A stretch of 64,000 nucleotides of DNA from NCBI RefSeq assembly GCF_001866665.1, contig NZ_MLYO01000051.1:111529-175528 (forward strand), given 5' to 3'. The first letter of the stretch is position 1; every line of letters starts with the position of its first letter. Below, one piece after another: positions 54,217-64,000 of the stretch. This DNA comes from Streptomyces monashensis (lineage in GTDB: Bacteria > Actinomycetota > Actinomycetes > Streptomycetales > Streptomycetaceae). Under the pieces are notes generated by a model. The model did no database searches and was not told where the DNA came from. It saw nothing but the letters and a program-made list of their open reading frames with translations. A program made the position numbers and the translations under genes.

Positions 54217-56305
54217 GAAATGCCTCCCCTGGCTGGGTCGAGTCCTGCGGCGGGGCCGCATCCGCACTGGCCGCGGATCCCGCGGCGGGCCCGTCGTCCG
54301 GGCGCCGCACACCGCCACCGGGGCGGGGCACCACACGGGCGCCATTGCCGTTGCCGGGCAGGGCGGTCGGGTCGGCGGCCGGGGTCACCCCGGCCAGCCG
54401 CGGCGCGATCGGCGCGCGCGGCGGCAGCGCGGGCGCCTGGGCGCCGCCCTGCTGCACCGGAACCGTGGCCCGCTTCTCCCCGCCCCCGCCGGGCAGGCCG
54501 GCCTCGTCCAGACCGCGGTTACGGCGTGAGTCCTTGGGCTCCAGCGGTATCGGCGAACCCCGCAGCGGCTCGTCGGCGGTCCTCGGCAGCGTCAGCCGGA
54601 ACTGCGAGCCGCCCCCCGGCTCGCCCCAGGCCTGCAGCCAGCCGCCGTGCAGCCGCGCGTCCTCCAGGGCGATCGACAGCCCGAGGCCCGTACCACCGGT
54701 GGTACGGGCGCGCGCCGGGTCCGCCCGCCAGAACCGGCTGAAGACACGCGTGGCCTCGCCCGGCTTGAGCCCGACGCCGTAGTCGCGCACCGCTACGGCC
54801 ACCGCGCCGCCCGCGGAGGCGAGCTTGACGACGACGTCCCTGCCCTCGCCGTGCTCGACGGCGTTGACCACGAGGTTGCGCAGCACGCGCTCCACTCGGC
54901 GGGCGTCCGCCTCGGCGACCACGGGCTGCTGGTCGCCGAGCACGCGTATGTGCGTGCCCTTGCGCTCGGCGAGCGGCTCGGCGCCGCTGACCACGCGCCG
55001 GACGACCTCCCTGAGATCTATCGGCTCGGCCTCCAGCGCCGCCGCGCCCGCGTCGAACCGGCTGATCTCCAGCAGATCCGCCAGCAGCGACTCGAACCGG
55101 TCCAGCTGGTCGGCGAGCAGCTCGGCCGACCGCGCGGTCACCGGGTCGAAGTCCTCACGCGCCTCGTGGATGACGTCGGCCGCCATCCGGACGGTGGTCA
55201 GCGGTGTGCGCAGCTCGTGCGAGACGTCCGACACGAACCGACGCTGCATCCGCGACAGGTCCTCCAGCTGTTGAATCTTCACCTGGAGGTTCTGCGCCAT
55301 CTTGTTGAAGGCCTCGCCGAGGCGCGCGATGTCGTCCTCGCCGGTGACCTTCATCCGCTCCTGCAACCGCCCGGCGGACAGCCGCTCCGCGATCCCGGCC
55401 GCCATCCGCACCGGCGTGACGACCTGCCGCACCACCAGCCAGGCGATGGCGCCGAGCAGCACGACGACGAACAGCCCGGCGGTCGCGAGCGTGCCCTTGA
55501 CCAGGCTCAGGGACTTCTCCTCCTGCGTGAGCGGGAAGAGGTAGTACAGCTCGTACGGCCGCCCGTTGGGGTCGCTGACCTGCTTGCCGATGACCAGCGC
55601 CGGCTGCGATTCCTTGCCGTTGGAGTAGACGATCCGCGTGTAACTCTGGGCGGCCGTCGTACCGCTGTTGACCCGCTCGCGCAGGTCGGCGGGCACGCTG
55701 GAGGTCGGGTTGACGTACCCGGAGCCGCGCGGGCTGCGTCCGCCGCCGCTGTCGTCACCGACGGGCAGCGTCACCACGTCGAAGGCGCCCGCGCCACCGC
55801 TGGACAGCGAATCCACGAGATCGCTCATCCACGGAATGACGTTCTGCGCCTGCCGCCCGTCCGCGGTCGAGGTGCCGTCGCCCGAGGTGGTGGCCGCGTT
55901 CGTCCCCGTGGCGGTCCCGCTCGCCGCCTCGTCCGCCTTCTGCTTGGCCACCGCGAACCCGCCGGTGGCCTGGCTCTGCGAGGCCTTCACCTTCGCGTCC
56001 AGCAGGCCGTTGCGCACCTGCCCGATCACGACGAAGCCCAGCAGCAGGACGACGCCCAGCGACATCAGCAGGGTCGTGGCGACGACCCTGAGCTGGATGT
56101 TGCGCCGCCACAACCGCATCACCGGCAGCAGCGGACGGCGCACCCAGCGCAGGAACAGCCGCAGGACCGGGCTGCCCTGGACCCCGCCCTGGAGCAGCCC
56201 GCCCTCGAAGAGCCGCCTGAACCGCGCACCGGCACTCCGGCCGACAGGCCGCCCCTGACGGGCCCCGGACCGGCCGGGAGCCGAAGCGGCGCTGTCCCCG
56301 GACAT
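54206..56305 (-). CDS. mtrB: sensor histidine kinase MtrB
   Basis: 699 residues. Two TM helices (about 74-96 and 272-293) flank an extracytoplasmic sensor domain; then HAMP (VTPVRMAAGIAERLSAGRLQERM), the dimerisation helix with His363 (SDVSHELRTPLTTV), and ATPase boxes (NLVVNAVEHGEG; RDYGVGLKP; TGGTGLGLSI). A disordered Pro/Gly-rich tail of ~115 residues follows. ATG lies one base after the mtrA stop. Confidence 0.96.
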   Translation of the reverse strand: MSGDSAASAPGRSGARQGRPVGRSAGARFRRLFEGGLLQGGVQGSPVLRLFLRWVRRPLLPVMRLWRRNIQLRVVATTLLMSLGVVLLLGFVVIGQVRNGLLDAKVKASQSQATGGFAVAKQKADEAASGTATGTNAATTSGDGTSTADGRQAQNVIPWMSDLVDSLSSGGAGAFDVVTLPVGDDSGGGRSPRGSGYVNPTSSVPADLRERVNSGTTAAQSYTRIVYSNGKESQPALVIGKQVSDPNGRPYELYYLFPLTQEEKSLSLVKGTLATAGLFVVVLLGAIAWLVVRQVVTPVRMAAGIAERLSAGRLQERMKVTGEDDIARLGEAFNKMAQNLQVKIQQLEDLSRMQRRFVSDVSHELRTPLTTVRMAADVIHEAREDFDPVTARSAELLADQLDRFESLLADLLEISRFDAGAAALEAEPIDLREVVRRVVSGAEPLAERKGTHIRVLGDQQPVVAEADARRVERVLRNLVVNAVEHGEGRDVVVKLASAGGAVAVAVRDYGVGLKPGEATRVFSRFWRADPARARTTGGTGLGLSIALEDARLHGGWLQAWGEPGGGSQFRLTLPRTADEPLRGSPIPLEPKDSRRNRGLDEAGLPGGGGEKRATVPVQQGGAQAPALPPRAPIAPRLAGVTPAADPTALPGNGNGARVVPRPGGGVRRPDDGPAAGSAASADAAPPQDSTQPGEAFRGR

Positions 56306-56306
56306 G

Positions 56307-56996
56307 TCAGCTCGGTCCGGCCTTGTAACCGACACCACGGACAGTCACCACGATCTCCGGCCGCTCCGGGTCCTTCTCGACCTTGGAACGCAGCCGCTGG
56401 ACATGCACGTTGACGAGCCGCGTGTCGGCGGCGTGGCGGTAGCCCCACACCTGCTCGAGCAGCACCTCGCGCGTGAACACCTGCCACGGCTTGCGCGCGA
56501 GCGCGACCAACAGGTCGAACTCCAGCGGGGTCAGCGCGATCGACTGCCCGTCCCGCTTCACCGAGTGCCCAGCCACGTCGATGACCAGATCACCGATGGT
56601 CAGCTGCTCCGGCGCCGGCTCCTCCGACCTCCGCAGCCGTGCCCGGATCCGGGCGACCAACTCCTTCGGCTTGAACGGCTTGACGATGTAGTCGTCGGCG
56701 CCGGACTCCAGGCCCACGACGACATCGACGGTGTCGCTCTTCGCCGTGAGCATCACGATCGGCACCCCGGACTCCGCCCGGATCAGCCGGCACACCTCGA
56801 TGCCGTCCCGTCCGGGCAGCATCAGGTCGAGCAGCACCAGATCGGGCTTGGTCTCCCGGAAAGCGGCCAGCGCCTTGTCGCCGTCGGCTACGAAAGACGG
56901 CTCAAAACCTTCACCACGCAGCACGATGCCGAGCATCTCGGCCAGTGCGGTGTCGTCGTCGACGACAAGGACTCGTCCCTTCATAAACGACATCAT
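56307..56996 (-). CDS. mtrA: response regulator MtrA
   Basis: 229 residues, OmpR family. Receiver with VVDDD and phospho-acceptor D57 (LVLLDLMLPG), Lys in YIVKPFKPKEL; C-terminal winged helix (LTPLEFDLLVALARKPWQVFTREVLLEQVWGYRHAADTRLVNVHVQRLRSKVE). MtrA controls development, cell wall and antibiotic genes in Streptomyces. MMSFMKGRVLV is the usual start in the genus. First gene of mtrA-mtrB-lpqB; it lies 4 bases after mtnA. Confidence 0.97.
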   Translation of the reverse strand: MMSFMKGRVLVVDDDTALAEMLGIVLRGEGFEPSFVADGDKALAAFRETKPDLVLLDLMLPGRDGIEVCRLIRAESGVPIVMLTAKSDTVDVVVGLESGADDYIVKPFKPKELVARIRARLRRSEEPAPEQLTIGDLVIDVAGHSVKRDGQSIALTPLEFDLLVALARKPWQVFTREVLLEQVWGYRHAADTRLVNVHVQRLRSKVEKDPERPEIVVTVRGVGYKAGPS

Positions 56997-57000
56997 CCCA

Positions 57001-58143
57001 TTAGCTAATCGTTACCTGGCGTGACCTCGCACACAGCTCCGCAAGAGCCTCGGCGGTCACGGGCGAAACGGCTCCCCCTTCGGTGACGATGGCCGTCACC
57101 AGCTCGGGCGGCGTCACGTCGAACGCCGGGTTGTACGCCTGGGCCCCCAGGGGTGCCACCGGAATCCCGCCTCCTGCTCCCGTCACCGGCACCTGGGGTG
57201 CTGTGATCTCCGTCACTTCGAAGCCGGGGCGCTGTTCGACCTCGATGGACGCCCCGTCAGGGGTGTCCGGATCGATCGTCGTCACCGGCGCCACCACGAT
57301 GAACGGCACATGGTGGTACCGCGCCAGCACAGCGAGCGGATAGCTCCCCACCTTGTTCGCCACCGAACCGTCGGCCGCGATGCGGTCCGCCCCGATCAGC
57401 ACCGCGTCCACCTCGCCCGCCGCGAACAGGGAACCCGCCGCGTTGTCCGTGAGCAAGGTGTACGCCATCCCGCTGCGGGCCGCTTCGTACGCCGTCAGGC
57501 GAGCACCTTGCAGCAACGGACGCGTTTCGTCCACCCACAGCCGCCGCAGCCGCCCCGCACGGTGCGCCTGGAGGGCCACCGCGAAAGCCGTGCCCTCCCC
57601 GCCCGACACCAGCGAACCGGTGTTGCAGTGGGTGAGAATCCGGTGCCCGCCGCCGGACACCAGCTCGTCCAACAGCGCCAGACCGTGCGCCGCCATCCGC
57701 GCGCTGGCCTCGGCATCCTCACGGTGCAGCGTCCGCGCGGCAACCAGCGCGGCCGCTGCCGCCGCTTCGGGATCACCGCTCTTCGCCAGCGCCGCCGCGT
57801 GCGCGGCCTCGGCCCGGCGCACCCCGACGGACAGATTCACCGCGGTGGGCCGAGCTCCCTCCAGCGCCCGCGCCGCCTCGGCCACGTCGAAGCCCCGCGC
57901 GGCGGCGAGCGCGACGCCGTACGCCCCGGCGATCCCGAGCACCGGCGCCCCGCGCACGGCGAGCGAACAGATCGCCTCCACCAGCGCCGGCGCGTCCGTG
58001 CACACCAGCTCGACCTCCTCGGCCGGAAGCCGCGTCTGATCGAGAAGGACCAGCACAGGACCTTCGGGTGGTTCCTCCCATCGCACCACAGGTATCTCGG
58101 TCGGCCGCCTGTCCCCGTCGGTTCGCGCCTGCTGATCAGCCAT
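57001..58143 (-). CDS. mtnA: methylthioribose-1-phosphate isomerase
   Basis: 380 residues. Converts methylthioribose-1-P to methylthioribulose-1-P in methionine salvage. Family motifs: RGAPVLGIAGAYGVALAA, catalytic Cys in THCNTGSLVSGGEGTA, and catalytic Asp in LIGADRIAADGSVANKVGSYPLA. ATG at 58141-58143; the ~35-residue N-terminus is hydrophilic. Just upstream of mtrA on the same strand; mtrA may be read from here in part. Confidence 0.95.
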   Translation of the reverse strand: MADQQARTDGDRRPTEIPVVRWEEPPEGPVLVLLDQTRLPAEEVELVCTDAPALVEAICSLAVRGAPVLGIAGAYGVALAAARGFDVAEAARALEGARPTAVNLSVGVRRAEAAHAAALAKSGDPEAAAAAALVAARTLHREDAEASARMAAHGLALLDELVSGGGHRILTHCNTGSLVSGGEGTAFAVALQAHRAGRLRRLWVDETRPLLQGARLTAYEAARSGMAYTLLTDNAAGSLFAAGEVDAVLIGADRIAADGSVANKVGSYPLAVLARYHHVPFIVVAPVTTIDPDTPDGASIEVEQRPGFEVTEITAPQVPVTGAGGGIPVAPLGAQAYNPAFDVTPPELVTAIVTEGGAVSPVTAEALAELCARSRQVTIS

Positions 58144-58283
58144 GCGATCAGTCTGCCCCGGATCCCGCGGACAATTGAAGAAGTCCGGCGCCCACCGCGG
58201 CAGGTCCGGGGACAACCGCCCCATGGCACGATGGCTGCCAACCTGCCGCCGCGACAGCGGACCGGCACCGAGAAGGAGCTTCG

Positions 58284-59651
58284 ATGACAGACACTCCGGG
58301 CTGGGCCTCGCCCGGATCCGCCCCGTCGTCCGAGGGGCGGGAACCCGGCGCGTCCGGCCCCGCCGAGCCCGCCGGCCGCCCCGCCGACGCCGAGCCCGCA
58401 CCGCAGCCGGGCACCGACGCACAGGGCCCAGGCGCGAAGTGGTCCAAGGAACAACCGCCACCCGGCCAGTGGTCCGCCCCCACCGGTACTCCCGGCCCGC
58501 ACCAGGCCCCGCCGCCACCGCCCGGCCCGGGCTGGGGCGGACAGCAGCCGGGCACACCGGGCCCCGGCGGCCACGGCGGCGGCTACGCGGGCCCGCCCGC
58601 CGGCTACGGCACCCCTGGCGGCTACGGAGCCTGGGGCGGCGGCTGGGGCGGCCCCCCGCCCGCGGCGAAGCCCGGTGTCATCCCGCTCCGCCCACTCGGC
58701 GTCGGCGAGATCCTCGACGGTGCCGTCTCCACCATGCGCACCTACTGGCGCACGGTGCTCGGCATCTCGCTGGCCGTCGCCCTGGTCATGAACGTCAGCA
58801 TGGTCATCCTGCAGGGCTTCGTGCTCAACGACGTCCAGACCACGGTCAGCGACCCCAACGCCACCCCCTCCGAAGCACTCCACGCCCTGCGCGACACCAT
58901 GATCGGCACCGGTGTCCTCTCGGTGATCCGCACGGCCGCCATGCTCATCGCGACCGCCCTGCTCACCACCATCACCAGCCGGGCCGTCCTCGGCCGGCCC
59001 GTCACCACCCGGGAGAGCTGGCGCGACGCCCGGCCGCAGATCCTGAAGCTGCTCGGGCTGCTCATCCTGCTGGCCCTCATCTTCGTCGGCGCGATCTTCG
59101 CCGGGGCACTGCCCGGCCTGCTCGTCCTGATCGCCGGTGGCGGCGACAACGCCGCGGCGGCACTGCTCGCCCTGGGCTTCCTCGGCGGCACCGTCGTCGG
59201 CGTGTGGCTGCTCATCCGCTACTACCTCGCCGCCCCCGCCCTGATGCTGGAGCGGCAGGGCATCGTGAAGTCCCTGAAGCGCTCGGCGAAGCTCGTGCGC
59301 GGCTCCTGGTGGCGCATCTTCGGCATCATGCTGCTCACCCTCCTGATCACCCTCATCGTCTCCGCCGTCGTGACCATCCCCTTCACCCTCATCGGGGCCG
59401 CCGCGAGCGGTGACGGCATGAACGACCTGCTCGGCGCCAACGGCGGGCACATCGGCTGGACGACCCTGATCATCCAAGGGATCGGCGCGCTGGTCGGTGC
59501 CACGCTCACCCTCCCCATCAGCGCCGGCGTCACCGTGCTCCTCTACATCGACCAGCGCATCCGCCGCGAGGCCCTCGACCTCGAACTGGCCCGCGCCGCC
59601 GGTGTCCAGGGCTACGGCACCGGCGCGCCCGGTCCCGTCCCGGGGAGCTGA
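58284..59651 (+). CDS. polytopic membrane protein with Pro/Gly-rich N-terminus
   Basis: 455 residues. Residues 1-~128 are Pro/Gly/Gln-rich disorder, then a conserved start (VIPLRPLGVGEILDGAVSTMRTYW) and about six TM helices with a basic reentrant region (GIVKSLKRSAKLVRGSWWRIFGIML), the layout of glycerophosphodiester-phosphodiesterase membrane-domain-like proteins of actinobacteria. No enzyme motif. First gene of a plus-strand run; the next starts 5 bases later. Confidence 0.8.
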   Translation: MTDTPGWASPGSAPSSEGREPGASGPAEPAGRPADAEPAPQPGTDAQGPGAKWSKEQPPPGQWSAPTGTPGPHQAPPPPPGPGWGGQQPGTPGPGGHGGGYAGPPAGYGTPGGYGAWGGGWGGPPPAAKPGVIPLRPLGVGEILDGAVSTMRTYWRTVLGISLAVALVMNVSMVILQGFVLNDVQTTVSDPNATPSEALHALRDTMIGTGVLSVIRTAAMLIATALLTTITSRAVLGRPVTTRESWRDARPQILKLLGLLILLALIFVGAIFAGALPGLLVLIAGGGDNAAAALLALGFLGGTVVGVWLLIRYYLAAPALMLERQGIVKSLKRSAKLVRGSWWRIFGIMLLTLLITLIVSAVVTIPFTLIGAAASGDGMNDLLGANGGHIGWTTLIIQGIGALVGATLTLPISAGVTVLLYIDQRIRREALDLELARAAGVQGYGTGAPGPVPGS

Positions 59652-59655
59652 TGCG

Positions 59656-60438
59656 GTGAGTCTCACGGGGGGAGTTCTCACGGCGGCGGCCCCGGCCAGC
59701 GTCGGCGGCACGGTCGTACGCGGCCTGCTGCGTGCGTCGGACACGGTCGTCCGCGCAGCAGGCGGCTCGGCGGACAAGCCGCCGGTGACGATCTCGCGCG
59801 ACCCCGCGCGGGAGGCGGCTCGGCGCGAACTGTCCAAACGCATGTACCACGAGAACGAACCCGGCCTGTTCCAACGCGCTCTGAACGCCTTCTGGGACTG
59901 GCTCGACCGGCTTCTCAGCTCGGCGGCCTCCGCGACACCCGGCGGCACGCTCGGCCTGGTCGTCGTGATCCTGTTCGTCGTCGCCGTCCTGGCCGCCCTG
60001 TGGTGGCGCCTGGGCACCCCGCGCCGCCAACCCGCCTCCGCCACCGTCCTGTTCGACGACCGCCCCCGCAGCGCCGCCGAACACCGCGCCGCCGGCGAGG
60101 CACACGCGGCCCAGGGCCACTGGAACCAGGCCGTCCAGGAACGCATGCGGGCCATCGTCCGCTCCCTGGAAGAACGGGCCGTGCTCGACGTCCGCCCCGG
60201 CCGCACCGCCGACGAAGCGGCCACCGAAGCGGGCCGCGCGCTCCCGGCGCACACGGACCGACTCTCCTCCGCGGCACGGGAGTTCGACGACGTCACGTAC
60301 GGCGGGCGCAGCGCGAGCGAGCAGTCGTACCGACGCATCGCCGAACTCGACCGCGACCTGGAACGCACCCGGCCCGCCCTCGCCCACAGCGCCGGCAGCA
60401 GCACCGCCCACAACACGCGCCAGGGGGCAGCCGAGTGA
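59656..60438 (+). CDS. DUF4129-domain membrane protein
   Basis: 260 residues. A membrane helix (about 97-116, LGLVVVILFVVAVLAALWW) follows a soluble N-terminal part with RELSKRMYHENEPGLFQRALNAFWDWLDRL; the C-terminal DUF4129 carries AAGEAHAAQGHWNQAVQERMRAIVRSLEERAVL. This family accompanies MoxR-DUF58 operons. GTG at 59656 with GGAG 9 bases upstream; ends in GTGA overlap with the next gene. Confidence 0.88.
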   Translation: MSLTGGVLTAAAPASVGGTVVRGLLRASDTVVRAAGGSADKPPVTISRDPAREAARRELSKRMYHENEPGLFQRALNAFWDWLDRLLSSAASATPGGTLGLVVVILFVVAVLAALWWRLGTPRRQPASATVLFDDRPRSAAEHRAAGEAHAAQGHWNQAVQERMRAIVRSLEERAVLDVRPGRTADEAATEAGRALPAHTDRLSSAAREFDDVTYGGRSASEQSYRRIAELDRDLERTRPALAHSAGSSTAHNTRQGAAE

Positions 60439-61627
60439 CCGCCGAGGCCACTGCTCCGGCCACCTTCACGGCGCCCACCGCCCGCCAGCTGTGGACCCGC
60501 GCGCGAGGCATCACGCTCGCCGTCGTCCTGCTCCTGGCAGCGGCCATCGCCATGGCCGCCGCACGCTCCACCGCCCGGCACGGCGAGCTGGACCCGCGCT
60601 CCGCCGACCCCTACGGCAGTCGCGCCGTCGCCCAACTCCTCGCCGACCGCGGCATCTCCACCCGCGTGGTCACCACCCTCGGCCAGGCGCGAGCCGCCAC
60701 CGGTCCGGACACCACCCTCCTGGTCGCCGTACCCGACCTGCTGACGACCCGCCAGCAGGACCAGCTGCACACGGCGACCGCGGCCTCCGGCGGACGCACC
60801 GTCCTGGTCGCAGCCGGCAGCTGGTCCATCGAGCGGCTCGCCCCCGGGGTCACCGCGGACCCCACCACCAGCAGCCGTGACACACTCGCACCCGGCTGCG
60901 CCCTCCCCGAGGCCCGGCGCGCGGGCAGCGCGGACACCGGAGGCATCCGCTACACCACCACACGCCTCGACGCGGACTCCTGCTACCACAGCGCGCGCCT
61001 CGCCACCCTGCTGCGCATCCCGGCGGCCTCCGGGGGAGGCGACACCGTCGTGCTCGGCGCCCCCGACATCCTCTTCAACGACCGCCTCGGCAAGCAGGGC
61101 AACGCCTCGCTCGCCCTCCAACTCCTCGGCTCCCGCCCCCATCTGGTCTGGTACCTCCCCTCGCTCGCCGATACCTCGGCCGCTCACAACAGCGACCGGA
61201 AGAACTTCCTCGACCTGATCCCCTCGGGCTGGCTCTGGGGCACACTCCAGCTCTTCATCGCAGCCGCCCTCGCCGCCCTGTGGCGGGCACGCCGCTTCGG
61301 CCCCCTCGTGCCCGAAAGACTCCCCGTCGCGATCCGCGCCTCCGAAACCGCCGAAGGCCACGCCCGTCTCTACCGCAAAGCCGACGCCCGCGACCGCGCG
61401 GCCGCCGCTCTTCGCTCCGCCACCCGCACCCGGCTCGCCCCCCTCGTCGGAGTCCCCGTCGCCCAGGCACACGCGCCCGAGACCCTGCTACCCGCCCTGA
61501 CCGCCCACCGCTCCGGCGACGGACAGACCCTGCACCCCCTCCTCTTCGGACCGCCGCCCCGCGACGACGCGGCCCTCATCGCACTGACCGACCAACTCGA
61601 CGCCCTCGAAAGAGAGGTACGCCATTC

Positions 61628-61631
<4 letters not shown>
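60435..61631 (+). CDS. DUF4350-domain membrane protein
   Basis: 398 residues. TM helix near 27-45, a soluble domain (RSADPYGSRAVAQLLADRGISTRVV; DTTLLVAVPDLLT; VVLGAPDILFNDRLGKQGNASLALQLLG), a second TM helix near 275-292 and a cytoplasmic tail. The soluble domain resembles the glutamine-amidotransferase-like fold of DUF4350. Coupled to genes on both sides (GTGA and ATGA overlaps). Confidence 0.88.
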
Positions 61632-62619
<988 letters not shown>

Positions 62620-62620
<1 letters not shown>

Positions 62621-63936
62621 TGGCATTCACCGGACGCGCCGCCCTCCTCGCGGCCCTCGGCTCGATCCCCGTCGGCATCCTGGAACCCGGCTGGACAGGC
62701 ATCCTCGCGGTCAACGGCTCCATGGCACTGGCCTGCGCCTGCGACTTCGCACTCGCGGCCCCCGTACGACGTCTCGCCCTGACCCGCTCCGGCGACACTT
62801 CCACGCGCCTCGGCGAGACCGCCGACGTCACACTCACGATCACCAACCCGTCCCACCGCCCCCTGCGGGCCCACGTCCGGGACGCCTGGCCACCGAGCAG
62901 CTGGCAGCCCGGCACCGAGACCGAGACCGAGGCCTCCCGCCACCGCCTGACCATCCCCCCGGGTGAACGCAGGCGCGCGACGACCCGACTGCGCCCCACC
63001 CGCCGCGGCGACCGACGGGCCGACCGCGTCACGATCCGCTCCTACGGCCCGCTCGGCCTGTTCTCCCGCCAGGGCACCCACAAGGTGCCCTGGACAGTAC
63101 GGATTCTGCCCCCGTTCACCAGCCGAAAGCATCTCCCGTCGAAACTCGCCCGATTGCGTGAACTGGACGGCCGCACCAGTGTGCTGACGCGCGGCGAGGG
63201 GACCGAGTTCGACAGCCTGCGCGAGTACGTCCCCGGCGACGACATCCGCTCGATCGACTGGCGAGCCACCGCCCGGCAGTCCACCGTCGCCGTCCGCACC
63301 TGGCGCCCCGAACGCGACCGGCACATCCTGCTGGTCCTGGACACCGGCCGCACCTCCGCCGGCCGCGTGGGCGACGCCCCGCGTCTCGACGCCTCCATGG
63401 ACGCGGCCCTGCTCCTCGCCGCGCTCGCCTCCCGGGCCGGCGACCGCGTGGCCCTCCTGGCCTACGACCGTCGGATACGCGCCCTCGTCCAGGGCCGCTC
63501 CGCAGGGGACGTCCTGCCGGCCCTGGTCAACGCGATGGCGCCGCTCGAACCGGAACTCGTCGAAACGGACGCACGCGGCCTCACCGCCACAGCACTCCGT
63601 ACGGCTCCGCGCCGGTCCCTGATCGTCCTGCTCACCGCACTCGACGCGGCTCCGATGGAACAGGGCCTTCTCCCGCTGCTTCCGCAGCTCACACAACGAC
63701 ACACGGTTCTGGTCGCCTCGGTGGCCGACCCGCACATCGCGCGCATGGGCAAGGCCCGGGGCAACGCAGAGGCGGTGTACGAGGCCGCGGCGGCGGCTCA
63801 GGCACAGAGCGAGCGTCAGCACACGGCAGAACAGCTCCGTCGTCACGGCGTAACAGTGGTGGACGCACCTCCCGAAGATCTGGCATCGGCACTGGCCGAC
63901 GCGTATCTCGCTCTTAAAACGGCGGGCCGGCTCTGA
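62620..63936 (+). CDS. DUF58-domain protein (MoxR partner)
   Basis: 438 residues. Two N-terminal hydrophobic helices, a beta domain (VTLTITNPSHRPLRAHVRDAWP), the DUF58 signature EFDSLREYVPGDDIRSIDWRATAR near 210, and a VWA-like segment with DTGRTSAGR and the LDASMDAALLLAALASRAGDRV helix. The DxSxS metal motif of true VWA domains is not perfect (DTGRT). ATG overlaps the MoxR stop. Confidence 0.9.
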
Positions 63937-63956
63937 ACGGAGCCCGCCCCGCCGTT
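63918..63956 (+). terminator. hairpin terminator at the end of the MoxR operon
   Basis: aacggcggg (63918-63926) pairs with cccgccgtt (63948-63956), continued by ggctc/gagcc inside; it begins within the last codons of the DUF58 gene. The remaining bases to 64000 show nothing further. Confidence 0.65.
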
Positions 63957-64000
63957 CGTCAGGAACGGAAAGACCCCGGAAATGCAGAAAGGCCCACACC

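Overview
The window is chromosomal DNA from a high-GC actinomycete, almost certainly Streptomyces. The gene content and order (ssrA-smpB-ftsX-ftsE-prfB-two Ser/Thr kinases, galE, a giant NAD-glutamate dehydrogenase, secA, hpf, lpqB, mtrB-mtrA, mtnA) match, from memory, the conserved core of the Streptomyces coelicolor chromosome around SCO2966-SCO3025. GTG/TTG starts, SD sites, ATGA overlaps and GC-rich hairpin terminators fit this too.

Region by region. (a) 1-2.0 kb: a small accessory block next to the 3' end of the tmRNA gene. It holds an MFS transporter tail, a 26-codon peptide ending in AWYFWY, a compact P450 with an unusual heme-binding loop, and a P450 fragment containing two identical 108-bp repeats. 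The core AWYFWY differs by one residue from the AWYIWY core of tryptorubin A, so this reads as an atropopeptide-type RiPP locus and is the most interesting item here. (b) 2.1-10.4 kb: tmRNA and SmpB (trans-translation), an S41 protease, FtsEX (division), a small zinc-ribbon membrane protein, a sortase-substrate surface protein (LAETG) and RF2. (c) 9.2-16.2 kb: two membrane Ser/Thr kinases (PkaB- and PkaA-like) divergent from a large FHA/FtsK-type protein. (d) 16.3-20.0 kb: a sugar ABC importer. (e) 20.1-36 kb: a cell-wall glycopolymer (teichoic-acid-like) region with two GT2-TagF fusion proteins, two TarS-like GT2 proteins, a TagGH-like exporter, GalE and a GT-C-like membrane protein. The peroxide-defence pair ohr/ohrR, an ADP-ribosylglycohydrolase and a TetR regulator are interspersed. 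(f) 36-41 kb: NAD-dependent glutamate dehydrogenase. (g) 41.5-50 kb: housekeeping and small genes including secA and a YcaQ-type DNA glycosylase. (h) 49-58 kb, minus strand: LuxR response regulator, long-form HPF, ComF-like protein, LpqB-MtrB-MtrA, MtnA. (i) 58-64 kb, plus strand: a translationally coupled DUF4129 / DUF4350 / MoxR / DUF58 operon behind a proline/glycine-rich membrane protein.

Functional links: tmRNA-SmpB, FtsE-FtsX, MtrA-MtrB-LpqB, Ohr-OhrR and MoxR-DUF58 are established partnerships. The proposed links between the PkaA linker TxVL motifs and the FHA protein, and between the TarS-like enzymes and teichoic acid, are inferences from sequence. No tRNA, rRNA, CRISPR array, insertion sequence or prophage was seen. 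Start codons are chosen by SD, family length and domain start; where uncertain this is stated.
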